Source: Desulfobacteraceae bacterium (GTDB lineage: Bacteria; Desulfobacterota; Desulfobacteria; Desulfobacterales; SG8-13). From it: 11,965 nucleotides of DNA. Shown one piece after another: positions 6,710 through 11,965 of this stretch. The notes beneath the pieces were generated by a model. That model had not been told where the DNA came from, did no database searches, and worked only from the letters and a program-made list of their open reading frames with translations. A program made the position numbers and the translations under genes. The stretch spans positions 1-11,965 of the forward strand of contig JARFQH010000408.1 in NCBI GenBank assembly GCA_029287875.1, read 5' to 3'. Each line of letters starts with the position of its first letter. The first letter of the stretch is position 1.

Positions 6710-7708
6710 TCACCTGCCGCCGGCCGCTGTCGGCCACAAGTAGTAGAAACCGGTCGCGATTTCACTTGTCTCCGAAGCCGGCAACCCCGGGTCGATCAGG
6801 GCCAGTCTCTCATCACCGCCGGTCCAGGTGCTCTGCATGTTGTATATGGTGTCGTTCTCGTACTTCTCCCGGCGATAAACCACGACCTTGGCATCCTTGT
6901 CGAGACCGGCCAGTCGACCGGCCTCGTCGACGGCGTCGTTTAGGTATCCGACGCGATCGACCAGCCCCAGTCGCTGGGCTTCGTCGGCAAGGTATACATT
7001 GGCACTGGCGATCTCGGCCATTCCCTTGGCATCGATACGGCGATGTTGCGACACCAGGTCGAGGAACCGGCGCGCCAGCTTGTCGGTCATCTCCTGGAGG
7101 ATTTTCTTCTCTTGCGCGGTTGCTGTCCGAAATGGTGAGCCGATATCCTTGTTCGCGCCGGACTTGCTGACCTGAACATCCACGCCGATTTTGTCCATCA
7201 AGCCGACGACTTTGGGTTGCAAGAAGAGAACGCCCACCGATCCGGTGATGGTGGTCGGATGCGCCAGTATGGCGTCGGCCGGCAGGGCGATATAGTATCC
7301 GCCCGATGCCGCTACATCCATCATGGAGGCGACTACTTTTCTGCCGGTCTTCTCCTTGAACTGAACGATTTCATGGTAGAGAACGTCGCTGGCGGTCACC
7401 GAGCCACCCGGAGAATCGATGACGAGCAGCACGGCACCGATATCTTTGTCCTTCTCTGCTTTTTTGAGTTGGGCAACGATCTCCTGCACCATGCTCGGTT
7501 TTTTGCGAATCAGCCCGCTCTCGACATCGTCGGTTATTCTTCCTTTGACGGGAATGAGCAGGACTTTTTTCTTTCCACTCCCCTGCAGAGTGTATTCTTT
7601 CAGCGGTTCGCCGTTGTTGCCGAAAATACTGATCCTGGGGGCGGCGCAGCCGCAGATGGCCACCATCAGAACCAATAGGCAGAATACGGAGATTTGGCGT
7701 GTTTTCAT
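6710..7708 (-). CDS. sppA: SppA-like signal peptide peptidase, S49 family, putative lipoprotein
   Basis: This 332-residue serine protease of the short SppA type is thought to degrade cleaved signal peptides at the cytoplasmic membrane. The N-terminus is a lipoprotein signal (MKTR, hydrophobic 6-18, ICGC lipobox with Cys21). That anchors the enzyme on the outer face of the inner membrane, or on the outer membrane; typical SppA proteins have a transmembrane anchor instead. Catalytic features: SPGGSV at 99-104, the nucleophile Ser135 in AASGGYY, the TGSVGV loop at 155-160, and Lys187 in SGANKDIGSP, giving the Ser/Lys dyad. I prefer ATG 7708, with AAGGA about nine bases upstream, over an in-frame ATG at 7768, because it starts exactly at the signal peptide. 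metF follows after 5 bp. The last ~45 residues beyond the core are not recognised. Confidence 0.9.
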   Translation of the reverse strand: MKTRQISVFCLLVLMVAICGCAAPRISIFGNNGEPLKEYTLQGSGKKKVLLIPVKGRITDDVESGLIRKKPSMVQEIVAQLKKAEKDKDIGAVLLVIDSPGGSVTASDVLYHEIVQFKEKTGRKVVASMMDVAASGGYYIALPADAILAHPTTITGSVGVLFLQPKVVGLMDKIGVDVQVSKSGANKDIGSPFRTATAQEKKILQEMTDKLARRFLDLVSQHRRIDAKGMAEIASANVYLADEAQRLGLVDRVGYLNDAVDEAGRLAGLDKDAKVVVYRREKYENDTIYNMQSTWTGGDERLALIDPGLPASETSEIATGFYYLWPTAAGGR

Positions 7709-7828
7709 TGTTGCTATTCCTTCAAGGTTACTCGTGTTCATCCACCTGTTCGTTATGGCCGCAAGCATCAGAGCGGCATATCACTTACATCCGATTTCCA
7801 CATAAGAATTCGTTTTAACTTGATAATT

Positions 7829-7933
7829 CCCTGTAGTTCGCTACAGGATCAATACAGATTCCCTCTCCTTGGGGAGAGGGTTAGGGTGAGGGGATAAAAT
7901 CAAACAGCTTTGATACCCTGCAGCTTGCTGCAG
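7829..7933. repeat. Hairpin-rich intergenic element with three short-loop stems
   Basis: Three perfect stems follow one another: CCTGTAG-TTCG-CTACAGG (7830-7847), CCCTCTCC-TTGG-GGAGAGGG (7861-7880, followed by TTAGGGTGAGGGG), and CTGCAGC-TT-GCTGCAG (7918-7933). The middle one, with its GGGTTAGGGTGAGGGG tail, is a sequence seen repeatedly between genes in many bacteria. The outer two resemble the CCCNGCAG…CTGC type common in deltaproteobacterial spacers; both remarks are recollection. The element lies beyond the 3' end of rpiA and upstream of sppA, where the stems could end or protect the rpiA transcript. No stem has a good U-run on the minus strand. No coding content is evident in the rest of the 292-bp spacer 7709-8000. 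Confidence 0.65.
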
Positions 7934-8000
7934 TGAGATTCATTTGCATCCACCTGCGGCTAAGGAACACACAGGGATTCGGCGCCGTTTCAGATTACGG

Positions 8001-8690
8001 TTATCGCCTGAGGTGCCTGACGGCATGCTCCTCGGCAACGATCACCTCGTCGGCCATATTCAGAAAAAGACCGTGGGCGACGATGCCGGCCCGATCCGCG
8101 AGTTTGGTGGCCAGTTCCCGTGCTTTTTTGATGGGACCGAAATTCGCGTCCAGGATCACGTTGTTCTGGTCTGTTCGAAAAAGGTTATCTTCAGTGGTCT
8201 GACGCAGTTCGACGCTCGCCCCGATCGATGTCAGATAATTTTCGATGCTTTTAACGGCGAAATGAATGACTTCCACGGGCAGCGGCCAGTGGCTGCCGAG
8301 GCGCGGCGACAGCTTGCTCTGATCGACAATGAAGACAGTGCGCCGGCTGGCCTGGGCCAGGATTTTTTCACGCAGCAAGGCGCCTCCTCCGCCTTTTATC
8401 AGGTTCAAGTCCGGATCGACCTCATCGGCCCCGTCAATGGTCAAATCGAGGACCGGGCACCGGTCGAGGCTGGTCAGCGGGATTCCCAGTTGCCGGGCCT
8501 GTATTTCTGTATGAATTGAACTCGGTACGCCGCACACATTCTCAATCTTTCCGGCCCGCAGCAATTCGGCCAGGCGTTGCAGTGCATACGCGACGGTCGT
8601 GCCGCTTCCGAGACCCAGCACCATGCCGGATCGTACCTGTACCACGGCGGCATCGGCCGCGCGACGTTTAAGTTCTTCCCGGTTGTTCAT
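8001..8690 (-). CDS. rpiA: Ribose-5-phosphate isomerase A
   Basis: This 229-residue cytoplasmic enzyme interconverts ribose 5-phosphate and ribulose 5-phosphate in the pentose phosphate pathway. Family motifs are intact: phosphate-binding GLGSGTT at 26-32, PSSIHTE at 56-62, DGADEVD at 86-92 (Asp86 and Asp89 in catalytic positions), and KGGGGALLREK at 99-109, holding Lys99 and Glu108 equivalent to the E. coli catalytic Lys and Glu. Length is normal for RpiA (about 220-230). ATG 8690 gives the expected N-terminus, but no good Shine-Dalgarno is visible; the bases just upstream are ATCATC and then a 9-bp tandem repeat, so initiation may be weak or structured. It is transcribed alone as far as can be seen, although glk and a possible pgl further right belong to linked sugar pathways. 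Confidence 0.96.
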   Translation of the reverse strand: MNNREELKRRAADAAVVQVRSGMVLGLGSGTTVAYALQRLAELLRAGKIENVCGVPSSIHTEIQARQLGIPLTSLDRCPVLDLTIDGADEVDPDLNLIKGGGGALLREKILAQASRRTVFIVDQSKLSPRLGSHWPLPVEVIHFAVKSIENYLTSIGASVELRQTTEDNLFRTDQNNVILDANFGPIKKARELATKLADRAGIVAHGLFLNMADEVIVAEEHAVRHLRR

Positions 8691-8698
8691 GATGATCG

Positions 8699-8752
8699 GT
8701 TGAGTCCGTTGAGCCCGTTAGGCCCGTTGAGCCGGTTGATCCCGTTAAGACC
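8699..8752. repeat. Six 9-bp tandem units immediately upstream of rpiA
   Basis: The plus strand reads GTTGAGTCC, GTTGAGCCC, GTTAGGCCC, GTTGAGCCG, GTTGATCCC, GTTAAGACC, six units in strict 9-base register with consensus GTTGAGCCC. The last unit ends 8 bp from the rpiA start codon, so the array falls in the rpiA leader or promoter. The units have diverged, which suggests an old array and not active slippage. Confidence 0.8.
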
Positions 8753-8834
8753 CGCCATAGCGGGATCGAGCCAGTGGCCAAGGATTTAATCGATTTTTTT
8801 CTGAACCACGCTCGGTGCTGCGATGTTAGCCCTA

Positions 8835-9062
8835 CTACCAGACCAACGCATGATCTACCAAATAACGTCCTTCAAGCTCAACAACAAATATTTCTGCTAC
8901 ATATTCCCCAGCTTTCTTTGTGAACTTTTGCTTCCATACCACTCCAACGCCGCCAGGACGCCTAAAAATTTCGATAAAGGTTCTTTTAGCGAAAAACCCT
9001 TTCTCATCGTGCAATGTTTGATATTCAACGTTCTTCGCGGCAGAGTTTATGCAGCCTTTCAC
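8835..9062 (-). CDS. Possible small hypothetical protein
   Basis: A 75-codon frame starts at GTG 9062 and ends at a TAG at 8835-8837. The product would be basic in the middle (KRTFIEIFRRPGG, WKQKFTKK) and would end in an alternating hydrophobic stretch (EYVAEIFVVELEGRYLVDHALVW), which looks like beta-strand protein more than random translation. Against it: the start is GTG with no clear ribosome site, no ATG lies in frame, the frame stays open upstream to about 9113 without a better start, and I recognise no family. It may be a real small gene or a worn-down fragment of one; its A+T-rich composition hints at a different origin from its neighbours. Confidence 0.3.
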   Translation of the reverse strand: MKGCINSAAKNVEYQTLHDEKGFFAKRTFIEIFRRPGGVGVVWKQKFTKKAGEYVAEIFVVELEGRYLVDHALVW

Positions 9063-9107
9063 AACGATTTGTCTCGATGAAGCACTACTGCTGGCTCCGG
9101 TTTCTGA

Positions 9108-9135
9108 GTTTCAAGTTTCAAGTGTCAAGTTTCTG
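9108..9135. repeat. 7-bp tandem repeat, four units, at the 3' end of metY
   Basis: Units GTTTCAA, GTTTCAA, GTGTCAA and GTTTCTG lie in register, preceded by a further GTTTCTG at 9100-9106. The array ends 2 bp from the metY stop codon, so it would be in the 3' untranslated part of that transcript. No function is evident. Confidence 0.65.
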
Positions 9136-9137
9136 CA

Positions 9138-10436
9138 CTACAGTTTGCAACCGACACCCTCTTCGAGGGCCTGGCTCAGATCGCTGGTGATGTCGTCGAT
9201 GTCTTCGATGCCGATGCTCAACCGGACGAAGTCTGGCGTGACCCCCGCCGCCAGTTGCTCCTCTTCACTCAGCTGCTCATGGGTGGTCGAAGCGGGGTGG
9301 ATGACCAGACTCTTGGCGTCGCCGATGTTGGCCAGGTGGCTGAACAACTTCACGCTTTCGATAAATTTGACGGCCGAGTCTCTGCCGCCGCTGATCCCGA
9401 AACCGACCAACGCCCCCTGTCCGTTCGGCAGATATTTGTCCTTCAGGTGATAGGTGGGCGAGGATTCCAGGCCAGGGTAACGAACCCATGAGACACACTT
9501 GTTATTTTCCAAAAAGCGGGCGACCTGCAGGCCGTTTTCCGAGTGTTTAGCCATGCGCAGAGACAAGGTTTCCAGCCCCTGAAGAAACAGCCAGGCATTG
9601 AAGGGGCTCATCGCTGCGCCCATGTCCCGCAGGCCGAGGACACGCGCCCTCAGGATGAAGGCCAGGTTGCCGAAAGTCTCCGTAAACTTCAAACCGTGGT
9701 AGGCCGGCTCCGGTTCGACGAAGGCTGAAAACCGGCCGGAACCCGCCCAGTCAAAGTTACCCGAGTCGACGATCAGACCGCCGATGGAGGTGCCGTGACC
9801 GCCGATGAACTTGGTCGCGGAGTGTATGACGATCACGGCCCCGAATTCAAACGGACGCAGGAGATAGGGCGTGGTGACGGTGTTGTCGACGACCAGGGGT
9901 ATGCCGCGCCGCCGGCCGACTTCCGCGATGGAGGCGATGTCGACAATGTTGAGTTTGGGGTTGCCAATGGTTTCGGTAAAAAAGGCCTTGGTCTTGTCGG
10001 TAATGGCCTTTTCCCAGGCCGCCGGGTTATCCGGTGGGACGAACTTGACCGTGATGCCGAGCTTTTTAAACGTGTGGCTGAATAGGCTGACCGTGCCGCC
10101 ATAGAGATCGGTGGACGAAACGATTTCGTCGCCGGCCCCGGCCAGGGTCAGCAGAGCCAGCGTTTCGGCGGCCTGGCCGGAAGCCAGCGCCAGGGCACCA
10201 ACGCCGCCCTCCAGCGACGCTATGCGCTGTTCGAGCGCGTCGACCGTGGGGTTCATGATTCGAGAGTAGATGTTGCCGAATTGGCGCAGTCCGAAGAGAT
10301 CGGCCGCGTGGGAGGTGTCGTCGAACGTGAAGGACGTGGTCTGATAGATGGGCACGGCCCGAGCCTTGGTTTCTTTGTCGGGTGTGTGGCCGGCATGCAC
10401 CGCCCGTGTGGCAAACCCTTTCTTATGTTCAGTCAT
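9138..10436 (-). CDS. metY: O-acetylhomoserine sulfhydrylase (aminocarboxypropyltransferase)
   Basis: This 432-residue PLP enzyme of the Cys/Met metabolism family should make homocysteine from O-acetyl-L-homoserine and sulfide (EC 2.5.1.49), a direct route suited to a sulfide-producing cell. Evidence: the N-terminal FATRAVHAGHTPD, IYQTTSFTF at 30-38, YSRIMNPT at 57-64 for phosphate contact, SGQAAE at 86-91, VVDNT at 182-186 with PLP-binding Asp184, and the Schiff-base Lys209 in HSATKFIGGHGT. The length of ~430 and the inserted segment after Lys209 separate MetY from the shorter MetB/MetC/MetZ (~390-400). ATG 10436 has AGGAGAG eight bases upstream. The 476-bp upstream spacer could hold regulation, but I did not find an S-box (SAM-I) riboswitch core there. 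Possible side activity with O-acetylserine cannot be judged. Confidence 0.95.
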   Translation of the reverse strand: MTEHKKGFATRAVHAGHTPDKETKARAVPIYQTTSFTFDDTSHAADLFGLRQFGNIYSRIMNPTVDALEQRIASLEGGVGALALASGQAAETLALLTLAGAGDEIVSSTDLYGGTVSLFSHTFKKLGITVKFVPPDNPAAWEKAITDKTKAFFTETIGNPKLNIVDIASIAEVGRRRGIPLVVDNTVTTPYLLRPFEFGAVIVIHSATKFIGGHGTSIGGLIVDSGNFDWAGSGRFSAFVEPEPAYHGLKFTETFGNLAFILRARVLGLRDMGAAMSPFNAWLFLQGLETLSLRMAKHSENGLQVARFLENNKCVSWVRYPGLESSPTYHLKDKYLPNGQGALVGFGISGGRDSAVKFIESVKLFSHLANIGDAKSLVIHPASTTHEQLSEEEQLAAGVTPDFVRLSIGIEDIDDITSDLSQALEEGVGCKL

Positions 10437-10912
10437 GGATTATCTCTCCTTTTTCACGGAATTTAACTCGTAAAGAAGGTAGGCCCCTCCGCCTGGATAA
10501 CCGGTTTCGAAAGACGGCTTAAACTCGCCGCCAACGGGTTCTAAGCCCGGACCAGGCCCGTCTCCAAATAATGAGTCCGGATGCAGGCTGAAGGTCGTGC
10601 CTTCCAAGCGGCATCGGCATAGGGTCCGGTCTAAGACCATACAAAGCGACTCAGACAGTCAGCCGCTTTTCGCAACCGTTCATCCGGGCTCCGGCGCGTC
10701 ATTTTCATGCACCGTGGCGACCCGCAGGGCCATGAGTGTTTAACATCATTATCGAAATCTGTTTTTCCGTTACGCTGCCTTATGGATGAGTTTGTGTGCT
10801 GCAGCTGTTGATCACCCCTTCCGCTCTAACAAGGATTTGAGACGAAAACCCTCCGGCAACTTAAACGGAAAGTATAGTGGCCAAAACAGATCGGGCTTCC
10901 CGGGTCGGCCGA
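10437..10912. other. 476-bp spacer: metY leader and glk 3' region
   Basis: Read on the minus strand, this is the upstream region of metY. It contains a short weak stem GGTC-TTA-GACC (10628-10638), a stem GCGGCT…AGTCGC (10646-10666, one G·U pair) and the possible leader ORF at 10440-10640. Just past the glk stop is a small CGGG-AAG-CCCG stem (10893-10903) followed by TCTGTTTT, at best a weak terminator. I see no tRNA, no known riboswitch core and no mobile-element ends. Confidence 0.45.
10440..10640 (-). CDS. Possible 66-residue ORF directly upstream of metY
   Basis: An ATG at 10640 opens 66 codons ending in TAA at 10440-10442, only 3 bp before the metY ATG, so the metY ribosome site lies inside its last codons. 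That spacing would suit a translationally coupled leader gene. The product is rich in Gly, Pro and Glu in the middle (GDGPGPGLEPVGGEF) and ends YLLYELNSVKKER. No ribosome site precedes the ATG, no family is recognised, and G+C-rich spacers often contain such frames by chance. I rate it more likely non-coding leader than gene. Confidence 0.25.
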   Translation of the reverse strand: MVLDRTLCRCRLEGTTFSLHPDSLFGDGPGPGLEPVGGEFKPSFETGYPGGGAYLLYELNSVKKER

Positions 10913-11872
10913 TCAGTCACCTTGCAGTATTTGCATGCCTTTCATTGCGGCGCCCCACAGGCCGCTTTCCTCATCGGTATTCAGGAACACCGGAATTCGG
11001 TCCAAAACGTGCGACATGACTTCCGTTTTTCGGAAAGCACGGGCGAATTCCCGGTGGGTCACCAGTTCGGGTAATTTGGCAGCGACCCCGCCTGAGATGT
11101 ACACGCCGCCGAAGGCCACCACCGTAAGGGCGTAGTTGCGGCTGAGCCGGCCGAGGAAGCGCGCCATCCATCTCAGGGTTGCGGATTCGTCGGTCAGGCT
11201 GCCCGCCACTTCGGCCGGTTCGAGGCGTTCTCCGGTTAAAAAGTGATGCAATCGACTCAGACCGCCACCGGAAACGACCGTTTCAGCTCTGACGTAGGGT
11301 TCGCCGCTATCCTGAAGCAGATAGTGCATGTATTTGACTTCCGCTGCCGATTCAAAAGGAAAACTGGTATGACCACCCTCGGAGGCCAGGGCCGTGTATC
11401 CACCATTCTCCAACGGTACCAGGGTTGCCTGGCCCAGACCGGTTCCCGCTCCGATGACCGCCAGCGGCGCGGCGGGGTCGACCGTTCCCGGAAGGATTCG
11501 GCGGGCGGCATCCATCACCGGTGTTCGGCAGGCAAACGCCTGGGCGACGAAATCATTGATCAGGGCGCACTTCTTTAGGCCGACTGCTCCGGCCAGCTCG
11601 GACAGGTCGATGTCCCAGTCGATATTGGGTGGATTGCTGTAAATCTTATCTATGATCGGCCCGGCGACGGCCATCACCGACACGTCCGCTGCCGAGGCCG
11701 GTAAATCGAAGTTTTCTTTTTCCAACTGATCGAGCATAGCTTTCATAGAATCAAATTCGGCGGTGTTCAGCCAGAGCGACCGGATGAGTTCCAATCGCCG
11801 CTCTTCACCTGTCCTGAAAGCGGCAAATCGGCTGTGGGTCCCGCCGATATCGGCCGCCAGAATGGTTTTCAT
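10913..11872 (-). CDS. glk: Glucokinase (Glk, hexokinase-like ATP-dependent)
   Basis: This 319-residue cytoplasmic kinase makes glucose 6-phosphate from glucose and ATP (EC 2.7.1.2). It is the E. coli Glk type, not a ROK protein: ADIGGTHSRFA at 7-17 (phosphate 1), AVAGPI at 68-73, LINDFVAQAFA at 104-114 with catalytic Asp107, GAGTGLGQATL at 141-151, SEGGHTSFPF at 164-173 for glucose contact, and the adenosine motif GGVYISGGVAAKL at 255-267. The ROK zinc-cysteine motif is absent. I chose ATG 11872, seven bases after GAGGAG, because the conserved MKTILAADIGG begins there; an in-frame ATG at 11902 would add 10 residues ahead of it. The start overlaps the upstream gene's stop as ATGA, a sign of translational coupling. 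Confidence 0.94.
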   Translation of the reverse strand: MKTILAADIGGTHSRFAAFRTGEERRLELIRSLWLNTAEFDSMKAMLDQLEKENFDLPASAADVSVMAVAGPIIDKIYSNPPNIDWDIDLSELAGAVGLKKCALINDFVAQAFACRTPVMDAARRILPGTVDPAAPLAVIGAGTGLGQATLVPLENGGYTALASEGGHTSFPFESAAEVKYMHYLLQDSGEPYVRAETVVSGGGLSRLHHFLTGERLEPAEVAGSLTDESATLRWMARFLGRLSRNYALTVVAFGGVYISGGVAAKLPELVTHREFARAFRKTEVMSHVLDRIPVFLNTDEESGLWGAAMKGMQILQGD

Positions 11873-11965
11873 AATGGTTCTCCTCGATTTTTCCGGATAC
11901 ATCTGGGCAGATCCTGCGGCAGCAGTGCCGCCGCCTCCCCGTCCATGAGCCAGATGATTTCCCCG
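11869..11965 (-). CDS. C-terminal 31 residues of a gene coupled to glk, possibly 6-phosphogluconolactonase
   Basis: An open minus-strand frame enters from the right edge and ends at a TGA (11869-11871) that overlaps the glk ATG by 4 bp. The tail contains GEIIWLMDGEAAALLPQDLP. A W-L-x-D-x-A-A-A-x-L pattern near the C-terminus is what I remember from DevB/Pgl-type 6-phosphogluconolactonases, which also commonly sit beside glk, zwf or edd. With only 31 residues this is a suggestion; the existence of the gene end is better supported than its identity. Confidence 0.6.
   Translation of the reverse strand, partial: GEIIWLMDGEAAALLPQDLPRCIRKNRGEPL

Larger units (their letters stand above)
8753..9137. 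other. 385-bp spacer upstream of rpiA, richer in A+T than the genes around it
   Basis: From about 8840 to 9075 base composition shifts clearly toward A+T compared with rpiA and metY. The stretch holds the possible small ORF 8835-9062 and, at its right end, the 7-bp repeat 9108-9135. It must also carry the rpiA promoter, but I could not pick a convincing -35/-10 pair on the minus strand. Confidence 0.4.

Noticed and set aside
6271..7170. Plus-strand open frame of 299 codons across the metF/sppA junction
   Set aside because: It is antisense to two well-supported genes and rich in Arg, Ser and Pro, typical of shadow frames.
8699..8752. CRISPR array
   Set aside because: Units are 9 bp, adjacent without spacers, and no cas gene is present.
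10437..10912. SAM-I (S-box), SAM-II or SAH riboswitch upstream of metY
   Set aside because: I looked for the conserved cores on the minus strand and found none; a covariance-model search would be decisive.

Overview
The window looks like chromosome of a mid-to-high-GC anaerobic deltaproteobacterium. A sulfate reducer of the Desulfosarcina/Desulfococcus type is my best guess. This rests on the mix of genes (a MerA-like flavoprotein, a selenodomain/arsenosugar-type glycosyltransferase, a stand-alone MetF) and on intergenic palindromes of a style I associate with that group. It is an inference, because no rRNA or other marker gene is present.

Layout, left to right. (1) The last 62 codons of an unrecognised plus-strand gene (1-190) are followed by a ~108-bp imperfect palindrome (278-385). 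(2) A minus-strand 663-residue flavoprotein disulfide reductase carries an N-terminal DEP domain (399-2390). (3) A minus-strand secreted YHS-domain gene is interrupted by one in-frame TGA (2550-3014). (4) A 420-bp spacer with a strong dyad leads into two plus-strand genes: a glucose-1-dehydrogenase-like SDR (3435-4292) and a two-domain glycosyltransferase fusion (4393-5745). (5) A minus-strand pair follows, a SppA-like lipoprotein peptidase and a MetF-type methylenetetrahydrofolate reductase 5 bp apart (7708 down to 5883). (6) Next is a hairpin-rich intergenic element (7829-7933), then rpiA (8001-8690, minus) with six 9-bp tandem units just before its start. (7) A possible small hypothetical ORF (8835-9062) and a 7-bp tandem repeat precede the O-acetylhomoserine sulfhydrylase gene metY (9138-10436, minus), which has a possible short ORF in its leader. 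(8) Glucokinase glk (10913-11872, minus) comes last; its start overlaps by 4 bp the stop of a partial upstream gene that may be 6-phosphogluconolactonase.

Most genes are ordinary central metabolism: sugar phosphorylation and pentose phosphates (glk, rpiA, perhaps pgl and glucose dehydrogenase), sulfur amino-acid synthesis (metY) and one-carbon metabolism (metF). Only sppA-metF and the gene pair ending in glk look like real operons. I found no phage, transposase, CRISPR array, tRNA or rRNA, and no clear new multi-gene system. The items most worth a second look are the single TGA inside an otherwise intact YHS reading frame, the DEP-flavoprotein fusion, the fused glycosyltransferase, and the several different short repeats in the spacers.
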